From contig CAMBKF010000006.1 in the NCBI GenBank assembly GCA_945868085.1, positions 1-61,725 of the forward strand: a stretch of 61,725 nucleotides of DNA, written 5' to 3'. This stretch comes from an uncultured Oscillibacter sp. Lineage in GTDB: Bacteria > Bacillota > Clostridia > Oscillospirales > Oscillospiraceae. This document shows, piece by piece, positions 6,908-15,455 of this stretch. The position numbers were made by a program, and so were the translations under genes. Positions within the stretch are counted from its first letter, which is position 1. Every line of letters starts with the position of its first letter. Below the pieces are notes generated by a model that was not told the DNA's origin, ran no database searches, and saw only the letters and a list, made by a program, of their open reading frames with translations.

Positions 6908-9511
6908 ATGAGCCAACACAAGCGAAGCGAACATCGCCTGGAAAACGAGCTGAAGCAGAGCGCCGAAAAAATAAAAAAGTCCGCTGAAAATCAGCTGCAC
7001 AAGATCCAGGGGGAGGGACACCCCAAGAAAAGCCCCCGGGAGGTCCAGGCCCGGCGGCGCAAGGCGTGGTTCATTGTGGGCACCATCTTTGCGGTGCTGC
7101 TGCTGACGATGATCTTTTTCTCCATTCTGTTCTCCATGTACATCAACCGCACCATGAAGAACAAGGTGGAGGTGGACCTGTCCGCCTACGACATGTCCCT
7201 GGCTACGGAGATGTACGCCAAGGAAAAGGGCAGCGATGACTGGGTCATGTATCAGACCCTTTACGACGGGGAAAACCGCATCCTGCTCACGGCGGACCAG
7301 ATCCCCGAGAACCTGCGCAAGGCCGCCGTGGCCATTGAGGACAAGCGCTTCTACACCCACCACGGCGTGGACTGGAAGGGCACGCTCCGGGCGGTGCTGA
7401 GCACCGTCACCGGCGGAGGCGTGCAGGGCGGCTCCACCATCACCCAGCAGCTTATCAAGAACATCACCGGCAACGACGAGACCACGGTGAAGCGGAAGGT
7501 AACGGAGATTTACCGGGCGCTGCAGCTGGAAAAACGGTACGACAAGGACGAGATCCTCAACACCTATCTCAACACGGTGTGTTTCGGGGAGTCCTGCTAC
7601 GGGGCCCAAACGGCCTCGAGAATGTATTTCGGCAAGGACGCCCAGGACCTGACCCTGGCCGAGTGCGCCAGCCTCATCGGCATTACCAATAACCCGTCTA
7701 TGTATGACCCGCTTATCAGCGACTGGACCCTGGCCAACAACCGCAGCCGCCAGCTGCTGGTGCTGGAGAACATGTACAAGCAGGGGCTCATCGAGGACGA
7801 GGAGACTTACAAGGCGGCCTGCGATGAAAAGGTGGTCTTTACCAACGGATACACCTGCATGGGCGACTTGGTGGAGGGCTATGAGGCTCCGGCGGAGGAG
7901 ACAGAGGAGACCGCCGAGAAGGTCACCAAGGCCAACAACTCCTATTTCACCGACCAGGTCATTGAAGACGTGGCGAAGAAATTCGTGGAGATCTACGAGC
8001 TGCAGGACAGCAAGCCCGACAGCGACGGCAACGTCATCAGCGCCTATGAGCGGGCCGTGGGCATGGTATACAGCGGCGGCTACAAGATCTATACCACCCA
8101 GAACCTGGCCTACCAGAAGATTGCCGAGGAGGAATTCGAGACCACGGAGTACCAGCAGCAGACCGACTCTTACGACCAGCCCCTGCAGATCGCTATGACG
8201 GTGATGGATCCGTATACCGGCGATGTGGTGGCCATGGTGGGCGGCACGGGCGTGAAGACCGCGGACCGGGCCTGGAACTGGGCCACGGAGACACGGCCCT
8301 GCGGCTCGGCGGCCAAGCCCATCAGCACCTATGCTCCGGCATTGGACAACGGCACCATTACGGCGGCTTCTATCATTGACGACTATCCCATCGACCTCAA
8401 CGGCACCGCCTGGCCCAGAAACGTCACCCGCATTTACAGCGGCCTGACCAGCATGCGCGAGGCCATCGTGCAGTCTCTGAATACCTGCGCCGTGCGGACG
8501 AACCTGATGTACGGCACCTACAATTCCTATAAGTTCATGACCGAGAAACTGGGCTTCACCACTCTGACGGATACGGATTCCCAGCAGGTGGGCAACATGG
8601 CCCTGGGCGGATTTGAACACGGCGTGACTACCCTGGAAATGGCCGCGGCCTACAGCACCTTTGTAAACGACGGCATCTACACCACGCCCAGAACATATTC
8701 CCGGGTGGAGGATTCCAAGGGCAATGTCATCATCGACAACAACACGGAGTCCCATGTGGCCATGAAGAAGACCACGGCCTATCTGATGCGCAGCATACTG
8801 CAGGATGTCGTGACCCGCGGCTCCGGCGGCGGCGCGTACTTCTCCGGCATGTCCATCGGCGGCAAGACCGGTACCACCGATGACGCAAGAGACCGCTACT
8901 TCGCGGGCTTCACGCCCTACTACTGCGCGGCGGCCTGGAGCGGATATAAATCCAACGAGGTGGTGTATTCCGACACCAACCCCTGCTCGGCCATGTTCAA
9001 GCGAGTCATGAGCCGGATCCACGAGGGGCTGGAGGACCCCGGCTTCCACAGCTGTGACGGCCTGGTAGACGTGACGGTGTGTGCCGACAGCGGCCTGCTG
9101 GCTACGGAGGCCTGCGCGGCGGATTTCCGGGGCAGCCGGGTCAAGACGGTGCAGGTGGCGGCGGATACCGCGCCTACCCAGAGCTGCACCATGCACAAGA
9201 TGGTGTCCTACTGCAAGGACGGAAAGCACATTGCCACCGCCAGCTGCCCGGCATCCTCTGTGATGCAGGTGGCCGCCCTGGACTATGACCGGGAGACAGT
9301 GTTTGACGTTAAGGTGCCGGATGACGCTTACCGGCTGCAGGTGCTGTCGGAGGGGGATTGCCCCGTCCACGGCGGTGCAGTGCAGAAACCGGAAGAGAAG
9401 CCAACGAAAGATCCGGTAAAGGATCCGAATGAGGACCCGGAGCAGAACCCGGATCTGCAGGAGGATGATGCTTTCGACGTACAGGGAGAAAGAACCCTGT
9501 TCACGCGATGA
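6908..9511 (+). CDS. class A penicillin-binding protein (PBP1A type)
   Basis: Bifunctional peptidoglycan glycosyltransferase/DD-transpeptidase of 867 residues on the outer face of the membrane. Order: Lys/Glu-rich cytoplasmic tail (1-52), one membrane helix (about 54-79), GT51 domain with catalytic Glu in AIEDKRFY (142-149) and GGSTITQQ (174-181), a linker, and the transpeptidase domain with SAAK (467-470), SLN (523-525) and KTG (653-655). All catalytic motifs are intact. The acidic, proline-rich C-terminal tail (KPTKDPVKDPNEDPEQNPD) is a common low-complexity extension. It starts at the ATG behind AAGGAAGG and is a single-gene unit with promoter and terminator. Confidence 0.96.
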   Translation: MSQHKRSEHRLENELKQSAEKIKKSAENQLHKIQGEGHPKKSPREVQARRRKAWFIVGTIFAVLLLTMIFFSILFSMYINRTMKNKVEVDLSAYDMSLATEMYAKEKGSDDWVMYQTLYDGENRILLTADQIPENLRKAAVAIEDKRFYTHHGVDWKGTLRAVLSTVTGGGVQGGSTITQQLIKNITGNDETTVKRKVTEIYRALQLEKRYDKDEILNTYLNTVCFGESCYGAQTASRMYFGKDAQDLTLAECASLIGITNNPSMYDPLISDWTLANNRSRQLLVLENMYKQGLIEDEETYKAACDEKVVFTNGYTCMGDLVEGYEAPAEETEETAEKVTKANNSYFTDQVIEDVAKKFVEIYELQDSKPDSDGNVISAYERAVGMVYSGGYKIYTTQNLAYQKIAEEEFETTEYQQQTDSYDQPLQIAMTVMDPYTGDVVAMVGGTGVKTADRAWNWATETRPCGSAAKPISTYAPALDNGTITAASIIDDYPIDLNGTAWPRNVTRIYSGLTSMREAIVQSLNTCAVRTNLMYGTYNSYKFMTEKLGFTTLTDTDSQQVGNMALGGFEHGVTTLEMAAAYSTFVNDGIYTTPRTYSRVEDSKGNVIIDNNTESHVAMKKTTAYLMRSILQDVVTRGSGGGAYFSGMSIGGKTGTTDDARDRYFAGFTPYYCAAAWSGYKSNEVVYSDTNPCSAMFKRVMSRIHEGLEDPGFHSCDGLVDVTVCADSGLLATEACAADFRGSRVKTVQVAADTAPTQSCTMHKMVSYCKDGKHIATASCPASSVMQVAALDYDRETVFDVKVPDDAYRLQVLSEGDCPVHGGAVQKPEEKPTKDPVKDPNEDPEQNPDLQEDDAFDVQGERTLFTR

Positions 9512-9528
9512 AACGATGAAATCAAATG

Positions 9529-9560
9529 GGAGAGAGCCGCGGGGGCGGCTCTCTCTTTTG
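9529..9560 (+). terminator. intrinsic terminator of the PBP1A gene
   Basis: GAGAGAGCCGC / GCGGCTCTCTC stem with a GGGG loop, then TTTTG. Confidence 0.85.
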
Positions 9561-9573
9561 CTGCGCATCGGGT

Positions 9574-9848
9574 ACCATCGATTGACAAGGGCAGATACGG
9601 TTTTGCCGGGCAGAAATGCGCCCATGCCGCGTCACGCCCCTTGGAAATACGGCAAGTATTCCCTGCGGGTCCTTCCTTGCCTGGACACATTTCTGCGCGG
9701 CAAAACTGCTTCGCATCTGCCGGCGATGGATTTTCGAGGGATATTTGGCTTTTGAGCCGCAGACGGGCTGGCGCCCGCCAAGGCGAGAAGGACAAAAAAC
9801 ACCCCAAGGACGCGCTGGCAGGCGTGTTTGCCCTTGTTATTCGATGGT
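9574..9848. repeat. 275-bp foldback element with terminal inverted repeats
   Basis: The first and last 26 bp are inverted repeats with four mismatches (left end ACCATCGATTGACAAGGGCA). Nested inside is a second inverted repeat of 19 bp with one mismatch (GTTTTGCCGGGCAGAAATG and its complement about 90 bp further). No convincing ORF or start signal. It could be a MITE-like mobile fragment or a structured transcript. It fills the gap between the PBP1A terminator and the mntP promoter. Confidence 0.6.
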
Positions 9849-9856
9849 AAAAATGA

Positions 9857-9885
9857 TTGACAGAACAGCACAGATATGGGATAAT
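9857..9885 (+). promoter_or_regulatory. vegetative promoter of mntP
   Basis: TTGACA, 17 bp, GATAAT, giving a leader of about 55 nt; no yybP-ykoY manganese riboswitch motif is visible in it. Confidence 0.75.
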
Positions 9886-9944
9886 ATTCAAATGACATTC
9901 TGCCGGGGCGCGGCTGCATCCCGGCGCGACAGTGAGGGAGAACA

Positions 9945-10526
9945 ATGGGATTTATTGAGTTGCTGCTCATTGCGGTGGGCCTGTCTATGGACGCCTTCGC
10001 GGTGGCTATCTGCAAGGGTTTGTCCGTGCAGAAGCTGGGGTGGAAGCACTATCTGACGGTAGGCCTTTGGTTTGGCGGCTTTCAGGCACTGATGCCCACG
10101 GCGGGGTATCTGCTGGGCACTACCTTTGAAAAATACATCACCTCGGTGGACCACTGGGTGGCCTTTGTGCTGCTGTGCCTCATCGGCGGGAACATGCTCA
10201 AGGAGGGCCTGTCCCGGGACGAGGAGAAGGAGGAACAGGCGGAAAACACGTCTTTCGGCTTCAAGGCAATGCTCATGCTGGCGGTGGCCACCAGCATTGA
10301 CGCCCTGGCGGTGGGCATCACCTTTGCCCTGCTGCCGGATGTGAATATTTTCAGCGCCGTGGGACTTATCGGCCTCACGACCTTCTGCCTGTCGGCCCTG
10401 GGGCTGAAGGTGGGTAACGTCTTTGGACTGAAGTATAAGAATAAGGCGGAAGTGGCCGGAGGTATTATCCTGATCCTCATTGGTCTGAAGATCCTGCTGG
10501 AGCATCTGGGCGTTATCAATTTCTGA
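9945..10526 (+). CDS. mntP: manganese efflux pump MntP
   Basis: A 193-residue, six-helix membrane protein made of two homologous halves. Each half carries the acidic signature expected of MntP: MDAFAV with D16 and SIDALAVG with D119, matching residues known to be essential in the E. coli protein. It exports Mn(II) across the cytoplasmic membrane. The acidic loop between the halves (RDEEKEEQAE, about 91-100) is cytoplasmic in the family model. Followed after 26 bp by an RNA methyltransferase gene, possibly co-transcribed. Confidence 0.95.
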   Translation: MGFIELLLIAVGLSMDAFAVAICKGLSVQKLGWKHYLTVGLWFGGFQALMPTAGYLLGTTFEKYITSVDHWVAFVLLCLIGGNMLKEGLSRDEEKEEQAENTSFGFKAMLMLAVATSIDALAVGITFALLPDVNIFSAVGLIGLTTFCLSALGLKVGNVFGLKYKNKAEVAGGIILILIGLKILLEHLGVINF

Positions 10527-10552
10527 GACAATTTCTGACGGAGGAGACGGGC

Positions 10553-11368
10553 ATGGCGGATATTCGGGAGATCACGGATTTTTCGGCGCCGGAACTGGAT
10601 ATTTTTGCCCGGCTTCGGGAGAACCAGCTGGCGAATTGGGAGTGCGCGGAAAAGGGGATCTTCATTGCCGAGAGTCCCAAGGTCATCGGCCGGGCGCTGA
10701 TGGCCGGGTACGAGCCTATTTCGTTTCTGATGGAGCGCCGCCATGTGGAGAGCCAGGGGAAGGAGCTGCTGGAGCGGTGCGGTGAGGTGCCGGTTTTTAC
10801 GGCGGAGGAAGCCGTGCTGGCGCAGATGACGGGTTTTCATCTGACCCGGGGCATGCTGTGCGCTATGAAGCGCCGGGAGCTGCCTGACATAGCGCAGGTA
10901 TGCGCCGGCGCCCGGCGGGTGGCGGTGCTGGAGCGGGTGATGAACCCCACCAACGTGGGGGCGATCTTCCGCTCGGCGGCGGCGCTGGGCATGGACGCGG
11001 TGCTCCTGACGCCGGAGTGCAGCGACCCGCTGTACCGGCGCTGTACCCGGGTGAGCATGGGCACGGTATTCCAGATCCCCTGGACCTATCTGCCGGAGGG
11101 AAGCTGGACGGAGAAAATGCACCAGCTGGGCTTTAAAACGGCGGCTATGGCCCTGCGGGAGGATTCCCTGCGGCTGGATGATCCGCGCCTGGCGGCGGCG
11201 GAGCGGCTGGCCATTGCCCTGGGTACCGAGGGGGACGGTTTGGCGGACGGCAGTATTGAGAGCTGCGACTTTACGGTGTGTATCCCCATGGCCCACGGAG
11301 TGGACTCGCTGAACGTGGCGGCGGCCAGTGCCGTGGCGTTTTACCAGTTGGGCCGGGTGGAAAAATAA
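10553..11368 (+). CDS. TrmH/SpoU family RNA 2'-O-methyltransferase
   Basis: A 271-residue SPOUT-class methyltransferase that transfers a methyl group from SAM to a ribose 2'-OH of tRNA or rRNA. The three SpoU motifs are clear: NPTNVGAIFRSAAALG (motif 1), LGTEGDGL (motif 2) and IPMAHGVDSLNVAAA (motif 3), forming the C-terminal knot that binds SAM. The N-terminal about 110 residues resemble the substrate-binding extension of 23S rRNA methylases such as RlmB/TsnR types. Exact target nucleotide unknown. It lies directly behind mntP and before the tRNA-Ala promoter. Confidence 0.9.
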   Translation: MADIREITDFSAPELDIFARLRENQLANWECAEKGIFIAESPKVIGRALMAGYEPISFLMERRHVESQGKELLERCGEVPVFTAEEAVLAQMTGFHLTRGMLCAMKRRELPDIAQVCAGARRVAVLERVMNPTNVGAIFRSAAALGMDAVLLTPECSDPLYRRCTRVSMGTVFQIPWTYLPEGSWTEKMHQLGFKTAAMALREDSLRLDDPRLAAAERLAIALGTEGDGLADGSIESCDFTVCIPMAHGVDSLNVAAASAVAFYQLGRVEK

Positions 11369-11396
11369 AAAAACAGAGAATTTGCAGAAAAAAGTG

Positions 11397-11425
11397 TTGA
11401 CAAATGCGCCGGAGTATACTATACT
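11397..11425 (+). promoter_or_regulatory. strong promoter of tRNA-Ala
   Basis: TTGACA, 17 bp, TATACT, about 40 bp before the tRNA 5' end. Confidence 0.8.
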
Positions 11426-11466
11426 AAGCAAGTCGGCAGCCGAGGGCTGCAAAGTGAATAAGACTT

Positions 11467-11542
<76 letters not shown>

Positions 11543-11546
11543 AGTG

Positions 11547-11580
11547 AAAACACCGAGGAAAATTCCCCGGTGTTTTTCTT
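11547..11580 (+). terminator. terminator of tRNA-Ala
   Basis: AACACCG-GG / CC-CGGTGTT stem with an A bulge, followed by TTTTTCTT. Confidence 0.8.
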
Positions 11581-11597
11581 ATGTACGGTACATAGGC

Positions 11598-11707
11598 GAA
11601 CCGCTGACCTCTTGCATTTAAATCCCGGTCAGCGGAAGCCGCCGAGGGTGGCCGCGGAGCGGCCGGAGCCCTCAGCGGTTCAATCCCGCTTATCTCCAAA
11701 AAGTGAA
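11598..11707 (+). pseudogene. tRNA-Ala fragments (inverted piece plus direct 3'-end copy)
   Basis: Two broken copies of the neighbouring tRNA. Positions 11598-11614 are the exact reverse complement of the tRNA's CAAGAGGTCAGCGGTTC. Positions 11673-11707 repeat the last 29 nt plus 6 flanking nt in direct orientation, with 3 differences in 35 bp, two of which destroy the CCA. No intact second cloverleaf can be built. This could be a decayed tandem tRNA or the footprint of integration and excision at the tRNA 3' end. Confidence 0.7.
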
Positions 11708-11745
11708 CTGCCCCGAAACCCTTGCGGTTTCGGGGCAGTTCTTGT
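11704..11745. terminator. bidirectional hairpin between tRNA region and HAD gene
   Basis: Perfect 16-bp stem GAACTGCCCCGAAACC / GGTTTCGGGGCAGTTC, a 5-nt loop, then TTGTTC on the plus strand; on the minus strand CTTTTTGG follows. Confidence 0.8.
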
Positions 11746-11834
11746 TCTGCTGCGGGTGGAAAAACAGCCCGATTTCTAACACTTATCTAACAGGGGAACG
11801 ATTGATAACGGGAAAGGGACGAAAAGAGATGAGA

Positions 11835-12662
11835 TCAGGCGTTGGCGGCTTCCCAGGCTTTTTTGGCCATGGCGGGAATGTCGCCTACGCCGCCCAGAAC
11901 GATGCTGGGACGATAGGCATAGGTCTTGAGCGTTTCCAGCGTGGATACGCCGGAGAGCACCAGCACCGTGGTCATGCCGCTCTCCATGCCGGAGATCACG
12001 TCGGTATCCATGCGGTCGCCCACCATCACCGCCTCGGCGGAATGGCAGTGCAGCATGCGCAGGCCCGTGCGCATCATCAGCGGGTTAGGCTTGCCGCAGA
12101 AATAGGCCTGGGTGCCGGTGGCCATCTCAATGGGCGCGACCAGGGCGCGGCAGGCGGGGGCAATGCCGTTTTCAATGGGGCCGGAGACATCGGAATTGGC
12201 ACCGATGAGTTTGGCTCCCGCCAGGACCAGGTTGGTGGCCTTGGTCAGGGTGTCCAGAGAGTAGGACCGGCCCTCGCCCACCACCACATAGTCCGGGTTT
12301 ACATCGTTCATGGTGATGCCCGCGTCATACAGGGCGTTGAGCAGACCCGCTTCGCCAATGGCAAACACGGAACAGCCCGGGGCCTGCTCCTTCAAAAAGG
12401 CCGCCGTGGCCAGGGCGCTGGTATAAAAATGATCCTCCGAAACATCCAGACCCATGCGCGCCAGCTTCTGCCGCAGCTCCAGGGGCGTATAGCCGCTGTT
12501 ATTGGTCAGGAACAGGTACTCCTTCTTTTCATCGTGGAGCCACTGGATGAACTCCGCTACCCCCGGCAGGATGCGGTTTCCGTGATAGATCACGCCATCC
12601 ATATCGCAGATGAAACCCTTCTTTTCGTTGAAAATGTCCATCTTTTCAGGTGCAATATCCAT
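11835..12662 (-). CDS. HAD-superfamily sugar/nitrophenyl phosphatase (NagD-like)
   Basis: A 275-residue HAD hydrolase of the class IIA NagD/PGP type. The nucleophile motif FICDMDGVIYHG places the catalytic aspartates at residues 20 and 22; LFLTNNSG is motif II, GKPNP carries the motif III Lys, and GDRMDTD is the metal-binding motif IV. The alpha/beta cap between motifs II and III has the NagD-type length. It removes phosphate from small metabolites, often phosphoglycolate or nucleotides; the substrate is undetermined. Start chosen at MDIAPEK because AAGGAGG is 8-9 nt upstream; the longer frame begins in a Lys-rich leader. Confidence 0.9.
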   Translation of the reverse strand: MDIAPEKMDIFNEKKGFICDMDGVIYHGNRILPGVAEFIQWLHDEKKEYLFLTNNSGYTPLELRQKLARMGLDVSEDHFYTSALATAAFLKEQAPGCSVFAIGEAGLLNALYDAGITMNDVNPDYVVVGEGRSYSLDTLTKATNLVLAGAKLIGANSDVSGPIENGIAPACRALVAPIEMATGTQAYFCGKPNPLMMRTGLRMLHCHSAEAVMVGDRMDTDVISGMESGMTTVLVLSGVSTLETLKTYAYRPSIVLGGVGDIPAMAKKAWEAANA

Positions 12663-12883
12663 GGGACGACCTCCTTTTTTCTTTTTGCACAGACAGTATA
12701 CCATTGAAGCGGAAAAGAAACCACCATATCTGTGTTAAATATTCATATTTTTTCAAAAGAGAAAAAACGTGCGCGGGGGAGCAGCGGAATGGGGTGGATT
12801 TTTGGGGCGGGATGCGTTATAATACGGAAAACGGTGGGACACGGCCGGAAAAACGGCGGCAGAAGCGAAAAAGGAGAATGACG

Positions 12884-13423
12884 ATGAATATCACAGTATA
12901 TCTGGGTTCCTGCGAGGGCAATGATCCGGCGATGAAAACGGCGGTAACAGAGCTGGGCCGATGGATCGGGGAAAGTGGAAACCGGCTCATCTACGGCGGG
13001 TCCAAAACGGGACTTATGGGTCTGCTGGCGGACAGCGTGCTCTCCGCCGGGGGAGAGGTGACCGGCGTGGAGCTGGAGATGTTTATGGAGGCAGGGTATC
13101 AGCACACGGGACTGACGGAGCTGATCGTAAAGCCGGACTTCCCCCAGCGCAAGGCGGAGATGATCCGGCGGGGGGATGCGTTTATCGCGTTTCCCGGCGG
13201 CACGGGCACCCTGGAGGAGATCAGCGAGATCATGTCCCTGGCGGCGCTGAAGCTGACCAAGGCGCCATGCATCCTGTATAACCTGAACGGATACTATGAC
13301 CACCTGCGCCTGCAGCTGCGGCACATGCTGGACATGGGCCTGTCCACGCCCGATCGGCTGGAGAATATCCACTTTGCCGCCGGCCTGGCGGAGATCCGCC
13401 GCATCGTGGAGCGTGCGGGCTGA
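12884..13423 (+). CDS. LOG family protein (TIGR00730-type)
   Basis: A 179-residue Rossmann-like protein with the LOG signature PGGTGTLEE at residues 104-112 and an upstream RKAEM motif (89-93). Family members are cytokinin riboside 5'-monophosphate phosphoribohydrolases that release free base from nucleoside monophosphates; bacterial members are often misnamed lysine decarboxylases. The second of two nearby ATGs is chosen because AAGGAG is 7 nt upstream of it. A TATAAT hexamer lies about 60 bp upstream without a good -35. Single-gene unit with a strong terminator. Confidence 0.88.
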   Translation: MNITVYLGSCEGNDPAMKTAVTELGRWIGESGNRLIYGGSKTGLMGLLADSVLSAGGEVTGVELEMFMEAGYQHTGLTELIVKPDFPQRKAEMIRRGDAFIAFPGGTGTLEEISEIMSLAALKLTKAPCILYNLNGYYDHLRLQLRHMLDMGLSTPDRLENIHFAAGLAEIRRIVERAG

Positions 13424-13440
13424 GCGATAAAACGAAACAA

Positions 13441-13488
13441 AGCAGACGGGTGCCGCGGCTATGGGCCGCGGCACCCGTCTGCTTTGCC
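13441..13488 (+). terminator. intrinsic terminator of the LOG gene
   Basis: Perfect 19-bp stem AGCAGACGGGTGCCGCGGC with its complement across a 5-nt loop, then TTTGCC. Confidence 0.8.
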
Positions 13489-13561
13489 TGTATATCTGCC
13501 GGCGTGTAAACGCAGGAAAAAGGAAAGGGGCAAAAATGTTAATAAAATGTGAAAAATCAAA

Positions 13562-13590
13562 TTGAAATGCCGGGCGTTCTATGCTATACT
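13562..13590 (+). promoter_or_regulatory. ATP synthase operon promoter
   Basis: TTGAAA, 17 bp, TATACT with an extended TG (TGCTATACT). It lies about 70 bp before the first gene of the operon. Confidence 0.8.
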
Positions 13591-13663
13591 ATTTTTGCGA
13601 TTTTCTGTTCAGCGGCCGGCGGCATTCAGCTGCCGGAGGAGCGGAACGGACGGGAGGGAGAAA

Positions 13664-13996
13664 ATGCCTGTGGAAATGTACCTGCTGGCCGGCGGGATCG
13701 GCTTTGTGTTCGGGGCACTGGTAGCCTTCGGAAATATGCAGATCACCCGGTGCGGCCTGCAAAAAAACAGCGCCAACGCCGTAATGGCGGCCAGTATGCT
13801 GCGGATGCTTGTGAACATCGCGGCCCTGGCGGCGGTGTATTTCACCAGGAATCTGCTGCCCCTGCCGTTTTACGGCACCATCATCGGCACGGCTGTGGGC
13901 CTGTCGCTGGTGGGGATACTGCTGAACCTGAGACTGAGCAAAAAACAATTGCAGGACCCAACGAAAAATCCCGAGTCAACCGACGGTAGGAATTGA
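13664..13996 (+). CDS. atpI: AtpI-like ATP synthase accessory membrane protein
   Basis: A 110-residue protein with about four membrane helices (MYLLAGGIGFVFGALVAFG; MLRMLVNIAALAAVYF; FYGTIIGTAVGLSLVGILL) and a polar C-terminal tail. Position as first gene of the atp operon, length and topology fit the ATP synthase subunit I/AtpI group, which helps assemble the c ring. Sequence similarity in this group is low, so the call rests mainly on context. Start at MPVEMYLL is supported by GGGAGGGAG; a longer frame would run through the promoter. Confidence 0.75.
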   Translation: MPVEMYLLAGGIGFVFGALVAFGNMQITRCGLQKNSANAVMAASMLRMLVNIAALAAVYFTRNLLPLPFYGTIIGTAVGLSLVGILLNLRLSKKQLQDPTKNPESTDGRN

Positions 13997-14013
13997 GGTG
14001 AGAGAAACAAACT

Positions 14014-14685
14014 ATGGAAGCGACCAGTAATGTTCTATTTTCCATCGGCCCCCTGGAGGTGACGAAAACCGTTGTCACCATGTGGGTCATCATCGCTGTG
14101 CTGGGCCTGGTGTCATGGCTGGCTACCCGGCGGCTGAAAATGGTCCCCGGACCCATTCAGAGCGCGGCGGAAATGGCGGTGAGCAAGCTGCAGGATTATT
14201 TCACCGGCACCATGGGGCGCGATAACGCCCGCCGGTACTTCCCTGTGATGGCCACCTTCTTCATTTTCATTGTTGTGAGCAACTACTCCGGCATTCTGCC
14301 CGGGGCGGGCCACGGCTTCGCCGTGCCTACGGCCAACCTGTCCACCACGGCGGGCCTGGCGATCATCGCCTTCTTCACCACCCACATCGTGGGCGTGAAG
14401 CGCCGGGGCGTGCTGGGGTATCTGAAGACATTCATTTCCCCCTTTGTCCTGATGCTGCCGCTGAACCTCATCGAGCAGGTGGTGCGGCCGTTTTCCCTGG
14501 CCCTGCGACTGTACGGCAATATGTACGGAGAGGAAATGGTCACCGAGCAGCTCAAGGGTATCTTCCCCCTGCTGCTGCCCCTTGTCATGCAGGTGATGAG
14601 CCTGCTGTTCTGCCTGATCCAGGCGGTGGTGTTCACCATGCTGCTGTCCATCTATATTGAGGAAGCTGTGGGCGAGGAACACTGA
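14014..14685 (+). CDS. atpB: F-type ATP synthase subunit a
   Basis: A 223-residue membrane subunit that forms the ion half-channels beside the c ring. The essential arginine is visible in PFSLALRLYGNMYGEE (helix 5 of the family), with PLNLIEQVVRPFS before it and a final LIQAVVFTMLLSIYIEEA helix. Length is at the short end of the bacterial range, as usual in Clostridia. It lies 17 bp after the atpI-like gene and 54 bp before the c subunit. Confidence 0.95.
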   Translation: MEATSNVLFSIGPLEVTKTVVTMWVIIAVLGLVSWLATRRLKMVPGPIQSAAEMAVSKLQDYFTGTMGRDNARRYFPVMATFFIFIVVSNYSGILPGAGHGFAVPTANLSTTAGLAIIAFFTTHIVGVKRRGVLGYLKTFISPFVLMLPLNLIEQVVRPFSLALRLYGNMYGEEMVTEQLKGIFPLLLPLVMQVMSLLFCLIQAVVFTMLLSIYIEEAVGEEH

Positions 14686-14739
14686 TACAACTGATACTTA
14701 CTATTTATAAATTTTGGAGAAACTTTGGAGGAAAGAATT

Positions 14740-14970
14740 ATGACGGCATCCGCAATTATCGCACTGGCAGCCGCTTTGGCTGTGGCTCTGAGCACCATCG
14801 GCCCCGCTATCGGACAGGGCCTTACAGCATCCAAGGCCATGGAGGCCATGGCCCGTCAGCCTGAGGCTGCCAGCAGCATCCGTTCCAGCATGATCATCGC
14901 CCTGGCGCTGATGGAGGCCCTGACCATTTACGGCCTGCTCATTGCCTTTATGCTGATCGGCAAGATTTGA
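14740..14970 (+). CDS. atpE: F-type ATP synthase subunit c
   Basis: A 76-residue hairpin of two helices joined by the polar loop ARQPEA (38-43). The ion-carrying carboxylate is E59 in helix 2. P22 and Q26 in helix 1 and Y64 in helix 2 sit where Na+-translocating rings have Pro28, Gln32 and Tyr70, but the residue after the glutamate is Ala60 where Na+ rings need Ser or Thr. The ring is therefore more likely proton-coupled although it has half of a Na+ signature. The ATG start follows GGAGGAAAG. Confidence 0.95.
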   Translation: MTASAIIALAAALAVALSTIGPAIGQGLTASKAMEAMARQPEAASSIRSSMIIALALMEALTIYGLLIAFMLIGKI

Positions 14971-15007
14971 TCGACCCCCTGAGAGAAAAAGTAAGGAGGC
15001 ACACGCA

Positions 15008-15448
15008 TTGAGCATTAATGTGTCAGAAGTGATTTGGACCATCGTTTGCTTTTTCGCGTTGCTGTTTGTGCTGAAAAAGTTCCTGTTTGACCCGCTGATC
15101 CGGTTTATGGAGCAGCGCCAGGCGGCCATTGACCAGGGCCTTGAAAAGGGCCGAGATGCTCAGCGGAAAAAGGACGAAAACGACGCCGCGCTCCGGGAGA
15201 GCTGGAAGGAGCGCAGCGTGGAGGCCAAGCAGCTTCTCGCGGAAGGGAAGAAAACCGATGATCAGGAACGCGCCTGGGTGCTGGACAGCGCACAGAAAGA
15301 GGCGAATGAAGCACTGCAGGAGGCAAACAAGCGCATCGAGCAGGAACGCAGGCAGGTGTGCGCGGATGCCCAGGAGCAGCTGCCGCAGCTGGTTTCCGTC
15401 CTGACGAGGCAGCTTTTGAGCGGCGACGCCGGCGGAGAGGAGCGGTGA
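15008..15448 (+). CDS. atpF: F-type ATP synthase subunit b
   Basis: A 146-residue stator subunit: one N-terminal membrane helix ([19 protein letters not shown], about 9-27), then a long charged coiled coil to the C-terminus. It begins with TTG; this is supported by AAGGAGG 8 nt upstream and by the lack of any in-frame ATG. It is followed after only 7 nt by a second b-like polypeptide that is fused to delta and alpha sequences, so the operon encodes two kinds of b arm. Confidence 0.9.
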   Translation: MSINVSEVIWTIVCFFALLFVLKKFLFDPLIRFMEQRQAAIDQGLEKGRDAQRKKDENDAALRESWKERSVEAKQLLAEGKKTDDQERAWVLDSAQKEANEALQEANKRIEQERRQVCADAQEQLPQLVSVLTRQLLSGDAGGEER

Positions 15449-15455
15449 AACGGAA

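Noticed and set aside
9860-9945. yybP-ykoY manganese riboswitch upstream of mntP
   Set aside because: The short leader lacks the conserved yybP-ykoY core; only a promoter and SD are visible.
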